The notes: generated from the sequence alone by a model not told the origin. Positions 32,176 to 41,874 are shown, numbered from the stretch's first letter. The stretch is 45,014 bases of DNA from Sebaldella sp. S0638 (GCF_024158605.1 NZ_JAMZGM010000028.1:1-45014), one strand, 5' to 3'. Numbers and translations: made by a program.

Positions 32176-33618
32176 TCATTTCTTTACCCATACAGCTGCT
32201 TTCCCGTCATTTACCCTGAATTCAGCTTCGCCGTTCTCGTCTATACAGATTTCGTCTTTTATATTTTCAGTAATTTCATACCATGTCTCACCGGCATGTT
32301 CTTTACCAATATTTATTCTTTTTGTTCCTTCAAGATGATTCGACAGGAGCATAACCAGTCCTGACCCCGGATGTTCCTCGTCTCCTTTCCTTACCATTCC
32401 TATGAGATTAGGATCATCAAAGTAATTTATCTGTTCACCGTAAGCATGATGCTTTCTCGCATAAAGCAGTTTTTCTATTACCCATCTGTGCGGACTTTCT
32501 TTCCCGCCAACACCGTAATAATCACCGTAAAATATACAAGGGTAACCGTCAGCTATAAGCAGAATCAACGCATATGCCAGAGGCTTAAACCAGCTGTCTA
32601 TCTGTGATTCCAGTGAACCGCCCCACTGTGAATCATGATTATCCACAAAAGTTACCGCAAATAATTTATTGTTGACTACCAGAGCATTATCAAATATCTG
32701 TCGCAAATCATAAGCACTTCCGTTTTTAGAAGCTGTAAAAAAGTTAAAATGAAGCGGTACATCAAAGAGATCTGCCTGATAATTCACATTATCAAGATAC
32801 TCCTGTATAGACTCAAGATCACCTTTCCAGTATTCACCCACAGCATAAAAATTTTCACCTCTGACTCCTCTTACTTCTTTGAGAAATTCTTCTATAAAGT
32901 TATTATTTATATGCTTTATTGCATCAAGCCTGAAGCCGTCCAGATTTAGTTCATTTGCTACCCACGCGCCCCATTTTTTCATCTCTTCCACTACATCGCC
33001 GCGTTCATAATCTATATTTGCAAACATGAGATAATCATAGTTTCCATTTTCATCATCTACATTCTGATCCCAGTTTTTACCGTCACCTGTCATTTTATAA
33101 ATAGCTGTTTTCTTATTTATATTATTATAGTCAGTACCGTTAAAATGATACCAGTGCCACTTAAAATCCGAGTATTTATCTTTACGTCCCTCAAAATCAA
33201 ATTTAGTCCATCCCTCTATTTCATACGGGTCTGATATTGCCTTGTTTCTGTCATTAGGATCTACTTCCTGCACCATAAACTTTTCTGTCCCGTCAGCTCC
33301 GGCTTTATGGTTCATCACTGCATCCAGATAAACTGATATTTCATTTTCGTGGAGTATTTCAATTGCTGATACCAGTTCTTCTTTTGTTCCGTACTTTGTG
33401 GCTACCGTTCCTTTTTGGTCAAATTCACCGAGATCGTATAAATCATATGCTCCATATCCTACATCCAGATCAGAAGTCCCTTTAGTCGCCGGAGGTATCC
33501 AGACTGCATTTATTCCTATCTCTCTTAGATGCTCCGCATCATCTGCCAGACGTTTCCAGTGTTTTTTATCCGCCGGCAGATTCCATTCAAAGTATTGAAT
33601 CATTACTCCATTTATCAT
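32176..33618 (-). CDS. amyA: Cytoplasmic alpha-amylase (GH13)
   Basis: A 480-residue alpha-amylase hydrolysing internal alpha-1,4-glucan bonds. It aligns along its length with the intracellular AmyA type: it starts MIQYFEWNLP, lacks a signal peptide, and has WIPPATKG, YDLYDLGEFDQKG and DAVMNHKAGAD. The catalytic residues are D232 (GFRLDAIKH), E262 (AVGEYW) and D329 (FVDNHDSQ). The C-terminal beta-domain is present. GGAGG precedes the ATG. With malQ elsewhere in the window it supports intracellular maltodextrin or glycogen breakdown. The upstream gap 33619-33924 is AT-rich; a TATAAT-like hexamer lies near 33661 (minus strand) but without a clear -35. Confidence 0.94.
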   Translation of the reverse strand: MINGVMIQYFEWNLPADKKHWKRLADDAEHLREIGINAVWIPPATKGTSDLDVGYGAYDLYDLGEFDQKGTVATKYGTKEELVSAIEILHENEISVYLDAVMNHKAGADGTEKFMVQEVDPNDRNKAISDPYEIEGWTKFDFEGRKDKYSDFKWHWYHFNGTDYNNINKKTAIYKMTGDGKNWDQNVDDENGNYDYLMFANIDYERGDVVEEMKKWGAWVANELNLDGFRLDAIKHINNNFIEEFLKEVRGVRGENFYAVGEYWKGDLESIQEYLDNVNYQADLFDVPLHFNFFTASKNGSAYDLRQIFDNALVVNNKLFAVTFVDNHDSQWGGSLESQIDSWFKPLAYALILLIADGYPCIFYGDYYGVGGKESPHRWVIEKLLYARKHHAYGEQINYFDDPNLIGMVRKGDEEHPGSGLVMLLSNHLEGTKRINIGKEHAGETWYEITENIKDEICIDENGEAEFRVNDGKAAVWVKK

Positions 33619-33924
33619 CTTTCCTCCAAATTTTTTAAAGGATTTTTCTATAATATGGATTATACTACTTTTGAAACAAAATAGATATAAAAAGTTTCAG
33701 CATACAAATGTTAATAAATTTTTATAGAATAATAATAGTAAAAGAAAAAAAATCATTCCTTTATTTACAAGGATTTTCACTATAAATACAGAGTTTATGA
33801 AAAAATATATATTTTATTTCAATACGTTATAAAAATAAAAATTGATTAAGAACTTTTTTTACTATTTTTTTCTAAAGAATGGTTTGTTTAATTTATAATG
33901 TAAATATAATTTCTCAAACATATG
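33619..33924. other. AT-rich gap upstream of amyA, no gene seen
   Basis: About 300 bases of very AT-rich sequence with no reading frame of substance on either strand. Apart from weak promoter-like hexamers near 33640-33665 (minus strand), I see nothing in it. Confidence 0.6.
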
Positions 33925-33950
33925 AAAAGGCAGTTAATACTTACTGCCCT
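33925..33950 (-). terminator. Terminator after toxin-antitoxin genes
   Basis: AAGGCAGT pairs with ACTGCCCTT around a short loop, followed on the minus strand by a short T run, immediately past the antitoxin stop codon. Confidence 0.6.
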
Positions 33951-33954
33951 TATT

Positions 33955-34227
33955 TTATCTAAATTCTATATGTAATTCTTTTCCCAAGCCCCGTGCGAGC
34001 TTCTTCAAAAATTTAAGACTGGGATTATACTCACCTTTTTCAAATCTGCTGATATTGCTTTGTTTAGTTCCTGTCCGCTCTGCCAGCTGCTGCTGTGTTA
34101 ACTTTTGGTCATTACGAATTTTAATAACCTGTTTTATAAGCTCATATTCAGGCTCTAATTTCTTATATTCCTCATATAACTCCGGGTCTCCTTTAAATAC
34201 TTTTTCCTTATATTCTTTAAATTTCAT
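33955..34227 (-). CDS. XRE-family antitoxin
   Basis: A 90-residue DNA-binding protein. The helix-turn-helix lies in the C-terminal half (LTQQQLAERTGTKQSNISRFEKGEYNPSLKFL pattern, residues about 48-79). An N-terminal helical segment of about 40 residues probably holds the toxin-binding part. It overlaps the upstream toxin gene by four bases (ATGA), the order seen in HigBA-type modules. As antitoxin it should neutralise the toxin and, with it, repress the promoter, whose spacer holds a palindrome. No helper gene is nearby. Confidence 0.88.
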   Translation of the reverse strand: MKFKEYKEKVFKGDPELYEEYKKLEPEYELIKQVIKIRNDQKLTQQQLAERTGTKQSNISRFEKGEYNPSLKFLKKLARGLGKELHIEFR

Positions 34228-34571
34228 ATCTCAAACCTCCTTTTATAGTCAGCCATCCTTTTTCTTGCAGTATCTTTTTCACATTCCGGCGTCTTATTAG
34301 TTTTCTTTATGAATCCATGCAATAGAATAATTTTATTATATACTGATATAAAATAGAATATCCGTGAAATACTGACAGAAGCTTTTATTCTTAATTCCCA
34401 TAACTTACCTTCAATTTTTTTAGCATGAGGCATTGTTAATTCTATTCCAAATTCCTCAAGCAATTCAATTTCCCTAATTGCTCTGGCCTTACGCTTCACA
34501 GGCAGACTTTCCAAAAAATCCAATATTACATTTCTTCCGCTTTCTGTTTCATAAAACTCAATTTCCCACAT
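34224..34571 (-). CDS. RelE/HigB-type toxin (Gp49-like family)
   Basis: A 115-residue protein of the Gp49-like/HigB branch of RelE toxins, which cut mRNA on the ribosome. Typical features are the short N-terminal strand EIEFYETE, the helical SLPVKRKARAIREIELLEEFG, GKLWELRIK, the basic ISRIFYFI strand, then ILLHGFIKKTNKTP and a basic C-terminal helix. The catalytic-type basic residues (R and K in the last two strands) are present. The gene is first in the operon, with the antitoxin overlapping its end. GGAGGGGG is about six bases upstream of the ATG. Confidence 0.88.
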   Translation of the reverse strand: MWEIEFYETESGRNVILDFLESLPVKRKARAIREIELLEEFGIELTMPHAKKIEGKLWELRIKASVSISRIFYFISVYNKIILLHGFIKKTNKTPECEKDTARKRMADYKRRFEI

Positions 34572-34600
34572 AACCGGCCCCCTCCGATATTATTACACAC

Positions 34601-34629
34601 ATCATATATCATATACGATATATTGTCAA
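34601..34629 (-). promoter_or_regulatory. Toxin-antitoxin promoter with operator in the spacer
   Basis: Minus-strand TTGACA (34624-34629), exactly 17 bases, TATGAT (34601-34606). The spacer and -10 edge hold the palindrome ATATATC/GATATAT (34604-34623), the likely binding site of the antitoxin. Confidence 0.8.
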
Positions 34630-34664
34630 GGATTTTTTCAAATAAAAATATTTTCATCAAAATC

Positions 34665-34692
34665 AAAAAAACTGCCTGTAAAAAGACAGCTT
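34665..34692 (-). terminator. Terminator after NCS2 permease gene
   Basis: On the minus strand AGCTGTC pairs with GGCAGTT (two G-T pairs) and is followed by seven T. Confidence 0.7.
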
Positions 34693-34700
34693 TTCCTGTA

Positions 34701-36044
34701 TCACATATTTATATAAAGCCTTATTATAAACAAAACCGCGAGTATATACATTACCGGTTTTATCTCTTTATACCTTCCAGTGGCCAGTTTTAATACCACA
34801 TAAGTTATTATTCCTCCCGCTATTCCCTCTGCAATGCTAGTAGTAAAAGGCATCATAGTAATAGTAAAGAAAGCCGGCGCTCCTTCTGTGAGATCATTAA
34901 AATTTATTCTTGTAATAGAACCCAGCATAAGTGCTCCTACTACAATCAAAACAGGTGCTGTTGCCGCTTCTGGTATTATACACACAATTCCCGAAAGAAA
35001 AAATGCCATCCCGAATAGCACTGCCGTAGAAAGTGCCGTTAAACCCGTTCTGCCTCCGGAAGCAATACCAGCTGTACTTTCCAGATAGGTAGATGTTGTC
35101 GTTGTTCCTAAAAATGAACTTAATGTTGTAGAAATAGAATCACATACAAGAGCTTTTTTCATATTTCTTACTTCACCTTTTTCATTATAAAGTCCACCTT
35201 TTTCAGCTATTGCCAAAAGAGTTCCTATATTATCAAAAAGATCCACCAGACTTATCGTAAGTATTATCATAAGAATATTAAGCAGCCCGGAAAGCACTCC
35301 TTTATTCCCTATAAGCCCTAAAAAGTCCTGTTTAAAAAAAGTTGCTGAAATCCCGTGCGGAAGCCCGAAACCTCTCCAGTCACTGAGATTAGTAACGCCA
35401 AGCGGTATTCCCACAAGTGTTGTAATAAGTATTGACAGAATCAAAGCCGTTTTCAGTCCTTTTGACATAAGCGTAAGCATAAGAAGCAAGCCAAATATGC
35501 TTAATAATACTGCCGGATTTTTCAAATTTCCAAAAAACATTCCGTGGTCAGTAGATACTACTATACCTGTGTTTCTAAAACCAATTATTGCAATAAAAAG
35601 ACCAATTCCTCCTGTTATTGCAATTTTTATATTTTCCGGCAGACTTCTGATTATTATTTCCCGTATAGAAGTAAGCGAGATACATAAAAATACCAGTCCT
35701 GAAATCGTTACTGCAGCAAGACCCTGCTGCCAGGTATAGCCCATTCTTCCGATTACTGTTGATACAAAAAACGCTGAAAGTCCTAATCCGGGTGCTGTTG
35801 CCACAGGCAGTTTGGAAAAGAACGCATGTGCCAGAGTTCCTATGATGGCAATTAAACAAACTGAAGTATACAACCCCTCTGATGGAATCCCTGCCGACCG
35901 CAAGAATCCCGGAATTACCGCCAGTACATATGACATAGTCAAAAACGTTGTAAGTCCTGCCATAAGTTCCGTTTTAATATCAGTACCATACTTTGATAAT
36001 TCATAATAATTCTCAAAAAAATTCCCTGCTCTTCCTTTTATCAC
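34701..36044 (-). CDS. NCS2-family purine permease (AzgA/PbuG-like)
   Basis: A purine:proton symporter with about 12-14 hydrophobic segments. Family hallmarks are the N-terminal TEL.AGLTTFLTMSYVLAV, the NBD-like APGLGLSAFF segment, FDNIGTLLAIAEKGG and STTSTYLESTAGIASGGRTGLTAL, as in adenine or guanine/hypoxanthine transporters. I place the start at the GTG at 36044 (447 residues), because GGAGG lies nine bases upstream. An in-frame ATG at 36089 would put this ribosome binding site inside the coding region and add an unusual N-terminus. It lies 159 bases after the guanine deaminase gene with no clear terminator between, so guanine or a related purine is the likely substrate. Confidence 0.9.
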   Translation of the reverse strand: MIKGRAGNFFENYYELSKYGTDIKTELMAGLTTFLTMSYVLAVIPGFLRSAGIPSEGLYTSVCLIAIIGTLAHAFFSKLPVATAPGLGLSAFFVSTVIGRMGYTWQQGLAAVTISGLVFLCISLTSIREIIIRSLPENIKIAITGGIGLFIAIIGFRNTGIVVSTDHGMFFGNLKNPAVLLSIFGLLLMLTLMSKGLKTALILSILITTLVGIPLGVTNLSDWRGFGLPHGISATFFKQDFLGLIGNKGVLSGLLNILMIILTISLVDLFDNIGTLLAIAEKGGLYNEKGEVRNMKKALVCDSISTTLSSFLGTTTTSTYLESTAGIASGGRTGLTALSTAVLFGMAFFLSGIVCIIPEAATAPVLIVVGALMLGSITRINFNDLTEGAPAFFTITMMPFTTSIAEGIAGGIITYVVLKLATGRYKEIKPVMYILAVLFIIRLYINM

Positions 36045-36203
36045 TGTTAAAATCCTCCTCCATTTATTATATTTATTACTTTTTATCATTTATAAAAAAT
36101 TTGATAAAAATCTTATTTATAAATATTTTCAGAATTTTGTATTCTCTTATGGTGTCCGGATTTTTCGGGAAAATATATTACCTGTTTTCCCATAAATATT
36201 TAG

Positions 36204-37472
36204 TTATATTTTCTTTATTTCCTTTCCTGCACAAAATCTTCTTTCTATATCTGATAAAGCCCCGGAATATATAAAGCTTTGCAGGCGTTCTTCCAAAGAC
36301 TTGTCTGCATTTCTGTCGTTTATTATCAATGCATCAAATTCGTATTCTTCTTCAAAACTTCCTACTTTTCCGAAAAATTTTCCTCCGCCCTTTGTAGCCA
36401 GATAGAATGCTTCTGAAGTTTTTAATATCGGGCTGTTTTTATCCACATACATATTATAAATTTTAGAAGCTTGAAGTGCATAAGCTGTGCAGTCTTTTAT
36501 TGATAAAATATGACCGCCGGAAATATCACTTCCTATTCCCACATCTATTCCGTTATCCATGTATTTTTTCACAGGAGCTGTTCCGCTTGACAGATTTATA
36601 TTTGAAGTCGGACAGTGTGCCACAAACACTCTCTTTTTCTTCATAATTTCTATTTCTTTATTGTCATTATGTACACAATGTGCCATTACTGCGGAATCCT
36701 GACCCAAAATCCCATATTTATCATATACACCAAGATAATTATCACTTTCAGGATGCAGTTCGTGTACCCAGTTTATTTCTCCGGTATTTTCCGACAAATG
36801 AGACTGCACAGGTACCTTATACTTCTGGGCTAACTCTGCTAATCCTGTCATTAATTCAGAACTGCATGTCGGTATAAATCTTGGAGTTATTATAAATTTT
36901 ACTAATTCACTGCTGTTTGCATATTTTTTTATAAAATATTCAGTATCTTCCAACGATTCCTCTGTGTTTTCAATAAGATAATCCGGAGAATTTCTGTCCA
37001 TATTTACTTTACCTATAAAAGCCCCCATCCCTGATTGATTAATTAAATCAAAGAGAATATCCGTTGCTTCCTTATGAAGTGTCGCAAAAATCACACTTCT
37101 TGTTGTTCCGCTTTCCAAAAGAGCATTCACAAACTCAAGATACACTTCTCTTGCATATCTGGTATCCTGAAATTTAGACTCTTCCGGAAAAGTATACGTC
37201 TCTAGCCATGGAAGCAGCTCTTTGTCCATACCGAGTCCCAAATTTCTAAACTGACCTGCATGTAAATGAAGATCCACAAAACCGGGAATAATCATTTTAT
37301 CTCCAAAATCTGTTATTTCCATATTTTTGCAGCTTTCATCCAGTTCACGGCATATTTTTTTTATTTTGTTTCCCTCTACTAAAATATAGCCGCCTTCTAT
37401 ACTTTCAAATTTGTCCGGAGTTTTTGTAAAAATAATATCACCTTTATAAATTTTAATGTTATCCTTAGCCAT
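36204..37472 (-). CDS. guaD: Guanine deaminase
   Basis: Converts guanine to xanthine and ammonia. The 422-residue amidohydrolase has the zinc ligands in PGFVDLHLHAGQ, the SHLSENTGE motif, AHCVHND and GIGSDISGG, and the guanine-deaminase-type segments LPWLETYTFPEE and HCPTSNINLSSG. The start is the ATG at 37472, with AAAGGAGG about eight bases upstream. In-frame ATGs up to 37592 lie in a probable untranslated leader. The NCS2 permease gene follows on the same strand, which gives a purine uptake and salvage pair. Confidence 0.93.
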   Translation of the reverse strand: MAKDNIKIYKGDIIFTKTPDKFESIEGGYILVEGNKIKKICRELDESCKNMEITDFGDKMIIPGFVDLHLHAGQFRNLGLGMDKELLPWLETYTFPEESKFQDTRYAREVYLEFVNALLESGTTRSVIFATLHKEATDILFDLINQSGMGAFIGKVNMDRNSPDYLIENTEESLEDTEYFIKKYANSSELVKFIITPRFIPTCSSELMTGLAELAQKYKVPVQSHLSENTGEINWVHELHPESDNYLGVYDKYGILGQDSAVMAHCVHNDNKEIEIMKKKRVFVAHCPTSNINLSSGTAPVKKYMDNGIDVGIGSDISGGHILSIKDCTAYALQASKIYNMYVDKNSPILKTSEAFYLATKGGGKFFGKVGSFEEEYEFDALIINDRNADKSLEERLQSFIYSGALSDIERRFCAGKEIKKI

Positions 37473-37605
37473 AATCTTACATCCTCCTTTTACAAACAGC
37501 TTTATTTCCTTTAATATTTCTATATCTGCGGGAAAATCAATAAAGTCGTTTCTAAAATATATAAAATAATTTTTGTTATTTTTTAACATCAATGAATTAT
37601 ATTTT

Positions 37606-37633
37606 ATTCTACCTCTTTTTTTTAATTTGTCAA
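37606..37633 (-). promoter_or_regulatory. Promoter of the guaD-permease operon
   Basis: Minus-strand TTGACA (37628-37633), 16-base spacer, TAGAAT (37606-37611). It gives a 5' leader of about 130 bases. I looked for a purine riboswitch core in the leader and did not find one. Confidence 0.65.
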
Positions 37634-37905
37634 GTGTATTATAATAAAAAAAATTATAATTTTATATATTTAAATTATAAATTAATATGAAAAATAAGCT
37701 CAATCATTGTCACAGTCATTTTCCGGCATTTCAATTTTCATTTTAAAATACTTATTTTATTTATTTCAAAAGAAAAATAATTTATTTTATTCATTTAATG
37801 TTTAAAAATAACGTATTTCCAATACATTAATATAAATGTTTTTATTTTTTAAAAATAAAATAAAATTCAATAAATAAGTTTATTTATAAAAATATTTGAA
37901 TTCAC
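37634..37905. other. AT-rich gap with palindromes between guaD and ABC genes
   Basis: No gene seen. The stretch is extremely AT-rich and holds small palindromes: GTATT/AATAC at 37813-37825 and TAAATAA/TTATTTA at 37871-37886, plus a TTTTATTTTT/AAAAATAAAA mirror near 37840-37862. They may be chance in such composition. Confidence 0.4.
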
Positions 37906-37934
37906 AAAAAAAGCTGTTCTTCTTTAGAACAGCT
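37906..37934 (-). terminator. Terminator after the ABC exporter genes
   Basis: AGCTGTTCT pairs perfectly with AGAACAGCT around five bases, followed on the minus strand by seven T, just past the stop at 37944. Confidence 0.88.
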
Positions 37935-37943
37935 CCCTATATT

Positions 37944-40001
37944 TTATATATTTAATGCAAATTTTTCTTTAGTATTTTTCAAAACTTCATGTGTATATTC
38001 TTCTCTCATCTGTGACTGATACATTTTTGCATAAAGTCCGTCTTTTTCCACAAGTTCTTCATGCGTTCCTCTTTCCACTACATTTCCTTTATTCAGAACA
38101 ATAAGCTGATCTGCGTGTTTTACTGTAGAAAGCCTGTGAGCTATTATAAATGTAGTTCTGTTTTGTGATATTACATTAAGGGCTTTTTGTATCATAATTT
38201 CTGTTTCTGTATCTATATTTGCCGTAGCCTCATCCAGTATTAATATTTCCGGATCATAGACCATTACTCTCGCAAAGGCTATAAGCTGTCTTTCTCCTAC
38301 AGAAAAGTTTTTCCCCATATCTTCCACCGATTCGTGTATACCATTCGGCTGTTTATCAATAAAGCTCTGTGCACCTATCTGATTCATTATCTCAAGGACT
38401 CTTTCCTCGCTTACATCATTGCTGTTAAAAGTTATATTAGAAAATAGCGTGCCGCTGAAAAGCACCGGATCCTGAAGAACCATTCCCACATGCGACCTGT
38501 AAGTCTGAACGGGATAATCCTTCAACGACCTTCTGTCTACGATAATATCACCATTCTGATAATCATAAAACCTGAGCAGAACATTCATAAGCGAACTTTT
38601 CCCGCTTCCTGTGTGACCTACTATTCCCACTGTATTTCCCGCCGGGATATTAAGATTAATATTTTTCAACACATAATTCTCATCATCATAAGCAAAACTA
38701 AGGTCTTTGAATTCCACATTTCCTTTCAGTTCCAATTTTTCATCGCTGAATTCCAGTTCTTTTGAAGGAACATTCAAAAACATGTCAAATATTCTTCTTG
38801 CTGAAACAATTGCTCTCTCAAATCTGTTCAGAACTCCGAAAAACCAGAACAACGGTGCAAATGCGCTGTCTACATACTGTACAAAGGCAAATACCGTACC
38901 CACCGACAGAATCATACTTCCGCTTAAAAATTCCCTTCCAAAATACACAAGTGTAAGTGTAATTGCCAGACGACGCACTGTATGAGCCATACCATCTGTG
39001 TAAAGCGCGCTTAACACTGCGAATTTTCTTTTATATTCCAGATAATCATCTGCCAATACGTCAAATTCTGCTATTGATTCATCTTCGTGAGTAAATGCCT
39101 GAACTACTTCTATTCCCTGAAACTGCTCGTTCATCATTGCATTCATATTAGACTGTATTTCTCTCGTTTCCTTGAAATTTGCCGATACATATTTTCTGTA
39201 TAAATACAGCCAGATCATAATAATCGGAAGTATCATCAACGCATAAGATGCAAGTCTTGCATTCAGAAAAAACATTGCTATATATATGAAAACCACCTGT
39301 ACTACTGCCTTTACTATCTCAAGAAGTGTATTTTCATATAATCCGAATATTGCATTACTGTCATGCACAATATACGACACTACCTTTCCGTCAGGGTAAT
39401 CACTGAAATATTGTACCGGAAGTTTCTGCAGCTGCTTAAATGCATCCCTACGCAGATCGAATACTACTTTAGTAGCAAGTATTCTCAGGCTGTAACCGCA
39501 TGTATACATCAAACACGCAGCAGCCATGAAAAGTATAAATATCATTGCTACCATAGACATTGCAGGTGCAACATACGGTTTATAAAAATTCCATACATCA
39601 TCTTTTGTAAGCATATTGAACTCAATGTTGCTTGCCTGATTATTTATATAAAGCTGGTTATCTTTTATTTCCGCTTTTTCATCTGAAACATCCGAATCTA
39701 CGAGTACATACCCATCTTTAGTTAAAATTATGCTGTTTTTTCTTAATACTTCAATATTACTATTTTCCTCAATTCTTGTATAATATTTTCCCTTATAAAA
39801 AACCGATTTTTTTTCATTCTGTATTGTGTTACTCACTGAAACAGGTCTGAACATCCCCATAATATATTTATCTATAATTATTTTTGTCGTCATTGTTCCC
39901 ACTATAAATATCGTTGTGGAAAGCATTAAGGCAAAAAGACTGTAAAATAAAAATCTCTTATATGGTTTTGTATAGGCCCATAACTGTTTCCATATATACA
40001 T
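37944..40001 (-). CDS. ABC exporter half-transporter, catalytically complete subunit
   Basis: A 685-residue half-transporter with six transmembrane helices and a C-terminal nucleotide-binding domain. A roughly 100-residue soluble insert lies between the first two helices (about 50-145), as in YheH/BmrD-type subunits. The ATPase has a normal Walker A (GHTGSGKSS), a canonical Walker B with catalytic Glu (LILDEATANID), an altered signature (SVGERQ in place of LSGGQ) and the switch His (IIAHRLST). The altered signature faces the degenerate site of the partner, which fits a heterodimeric multidrug exporter. Its ATG shares one base with the partner stop (TAATG), and GGAGGCGG overlaps the end of that gene. 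Confidence 0.93.
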   Translation of the reverse strand: MYIWKQLWAYTKPYKRFLFYSLFALMLSTTIFIVGTMTTKIIIDKYIMGMFRPVSVSNTIQNEKKSVFYKGKYYTRIEENSNIEVLRKNSIILTKDGYVLVDSDVSDEKAEIKDNQLYINNQASNIEFNMLTKDDVWNFYKPYVAPAMSMVAMIFILFMAAACLMYTCGYSLRILATKVVFDLRRDAFKQLQKLPVQYFSDYPDGKVVSYIVHDSNAIFGLYENTLLEIVKAVVQVVFIYIAMFFLNARLASYALMILPIIMIWLYLYRKYVSANFKETREIQSNMNAMMNEQFQGIEVVQAFTHEDESIAEFDVLADDYLEYKRKFAVLSALYTDGMAHTVRRLAITLTLVYFGREFLSGSMILSVGTVFAFVQYVDSAFAPLFWFFGVLNRFERAIVSARRIFDMFLNVPSKELEFSDEKLELKGNVEFKDLSFAYDDENYVLKNINLNIPAGNTVGIVGHTGSGKSSLMNVLLRFYDYQNGDIIVDRRSLKDYPVQTYRSHVGMVLQDPVLFSGTLFSNITFNSNDVSEERVLEIMNQIGAQSFIDKQPNGIHESVEDMGKNFSVGERQLIAFARVMVYDPEILILDEATANIDTETEIMIQKALNVISQNRTTFIIAHRLSTVKHADQLIVLNKGNVVERGTHEELVEKDGLYAKMYQSQMREEYTHEVLKNTKEKFALNI

Positions 40002-41755
40002 TATTCCGCCTCCTCTGATTCCTGAGTTGTCATTGTATTTTGTTCCATAAACTGATCATAATACCAGCCTTTGAGCTCCATAAGCTCATCATGATTACCC
40101 TTTTCCACTATTGTACCTTCCTGAAGAACAATTATGCAGTTTGCATTTCTTACAGCGGATAATCTGTGCGCTACTATGATTTTTATCATTGCCGGATAAT
40201 ATTCTGTTATATTCCTGATTATATTTTCCTCTGTTTTCCCGTCAACTGCTGACAATGAATCATCCAGAACCAAAACATTTCCTGCTCTTACAAAAGCTCT
40301 TGCAAGCGACAGTCTTTGTTTCTGTCCTCCGGAAAGCATAACCCCTGATTCTCCGGTTACAGTTTCCAGTCCGTTTGTAAGTGTTCCGATGTCTTTGGTA
40401 AAATCTGCATGATCTATTGCTGTCATTATATCTTCACGGGAAGCATTCAGATTTCCCAGTCTGATATTTTCATATACTGTTTTTGAAAAGACAATATGCT
40501 CTTGAGGAACATATGCTATATGCTCTCTTATATCTTCTGCATTATACTCTGTTATGTCCCTGTTATTTATTTTAATTCCGCCTTCTCCTAATTTATACTG
40601 TCTCAAAAGCTGACGGATAATAGTTGTTTTTCCGCTTCCTGTTGTCCCTACTATTCCCAGTGTTTCGCCGGTTTTCACGCCGATACTGAATGAATCAAGG
40701 CTTTTTACAGAAGAACCGGGATAAGAAAAACTGTAATTATCAAATTCTATACTTTCTATTTTTCCAAGTCCCAAAGGCTTTTCCGGAATAATAATATCAC
40801 TTTCTTCATTGTATACTGCATCAATTCTTTCATAAGAACCGCTTCCTCTCTGCAGTGTGTTAATAAAGGCACCTAAGGCGAAAACAGGCCATTCCAGCAT
40901 CATTACATACACAAAGTATGTAACCAGTTTACCTGTTGTCATGTTACTTTTGAATACATCCATTATCCCGAAAAAAAGCGCCAGTGCCATTGCAACTGTA
41001 AATACTCCTATAAATAAAGGTTCATACAGTGAAATAACTTTTGAAAAAGCAATACTTTTATCATAAGTAGTCTGTGATTTTGAAAGAAGCTTTTCTATAT
41101 CGTCTCTCTCTTTTGCATAAGCTCTTATTACCCGCACACCTACTATAGACTCAAGTACACTGTTGCTCAGCATACTTGTGGACTGCTGTCTTTCTTCATA
41201 AAGTCTCTCTATTGTTTTTTCCAGTTTATCTACCCCGAATGGAATTATTAAAATGGGAATCAAGACTATAATCGAAACTTTCGGATTAATGAAAAACATG
41301 CTTGAAATAAGCAGTGTCAGGTATAGCGAGGCCTCAGCCAGCATCAGAAAACCGAAATCCACTGCTTCACTCACAGCATTAACGTCTTCTGTAGCTCTGG
41401 ACATAAGATCACCTGTCTGATACTTCTTAAAAAATTTTCCGTCCATTCTTATAATATGTCTAAAAAACTTTTTCAGTACTTTAAAAGAAAGAATATTGGC
41501 ATTTTGAATAAAAATATAGTTCCATATTCCTGTAGTAATATATCCTATTACTATTATGGAAACCAATACTATTGTTATTTGTGTCATTTTTGTTCCTGTC
41601 AGTGTTCTCATCGTCATCTGATCTATTGTATACCCTGTGATCCACGGAACAATCAATGAAAATACATCTCCTATGAGCAGCATTAACAGCACCAGAAGAT
41701 ATCTCCATTTCATCTCCTTTATGAACCAGCCAAGCTGCTTAAAAATCTTTATCAT
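40001..41755 (-). CDS. ABC exporter half-transporter, degenerate ATP-site subunit
   Basis: A 584-residue half-transporter of the YheI/BmrC/TM287 kind. Six transmembrane helices (about 1-320) precede the ATPase with Walker A GTTGSGKTT, a proper signature LSGGQKQR and a Walker B ending in Asp-Asp (VLVLDDSLSAVDG), so the catalytic Glu is replaced by Asp. The site formed by this Walker B and the altered signature of the partner would be the non-hydrolytic one of a heterodimer. The likely role is multidrug or lipid export from the inner membrane. AAGGAGG precedes the ATG. Upstream lie a short leader ORF and two terminator hairpins, which suggests induction by translation-blocking compounds. Confidence 0.93.
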   Translation of the reverse strand: MIKIFKQLGWFIKEMKWRYLLVLLMLLIGDVFSLIVPWITGYTIDQMTMRTLTGTKMTQITIVLVSIIVIGYITTGIWNYIFIQNANILSFKVLKKFFRHIIRMDGKFFKKYQTGDLMSRATEDVNAVSEAVDFGFLMLAEASLYLTLLISSMFFINPKVSIIVLIPILIIPFGVDKLEKTIERLYEERQQSTSMLSNSVLESIVGVRVIRAYAKERDDIEKLLSKSQTTYDKSIAFSKVISLYEPLFIGVFTVAMALALFFGIMDVFKSNMTTGKLVTYFVYVMMLEWPVFALGAFINTLQRGSGSYERIDAVYNEESDIIIPEKPLGLGKIESIEFDNYSFSYPGSSVKSLDSFSIGVKTGETLGIVGTTGSGKTTIIRQLLRQYKLGEGGIKINNRDITEYNAEDIREHIAYVPQEHIVFSKTVYENIRLGNLNASREDIMTAIDHADFTKDIGTLTNGLETVTGESGVMLSGGQKQRLSLARAFVRAGNVLVLDDSLSAVDGKTEENIIRNITEYYPAMIKIIVAHRLSAVRNANCIIVLQEGTIVEKGNHDELMELKGWYYDQFMEQNTMTTQESEEAE

Positions 41756-41847
41756 TTCTTTCCTCCTTAAAACAAAATTTTTATTTTCTGCCTTTTATTC
41801 TTATCTTTTAGCACTCACTCCCATCTCTTAATCAAAATTTTTATAAT

Positions 41848-41874
41848 AAAAAAAGTAAGGTCTATCACCCTACT
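41848..41874 (-). terminator. Second leader terminator before the ABC genes
   Basis: On the minus strand AGTAGGG pairs with CCTTACT (one G-T pair) around seven bases and runs into seven T. It lies about 95 bases upstream of the first ABC gene, so read-through is needed for expression. Confidence 0.8.

Noticed and set aside
37473-37605. Possible purine riboswitch in the guaD leader
   Set aside because: Expected for a guanine deaminase/purine permease operon, but the conserved aptamer core (TCTACC and matching J1/2 and J3/1 bases) is absent here and in the 36045-36203 gap.
37813-37886. AT-rich palindromes as replication origin or DnaA region
   Set aside because: No DnaA boxes and no dnaA/dnaN or partition genes near. 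The palindromes fit chance in such AT-rich DNA.
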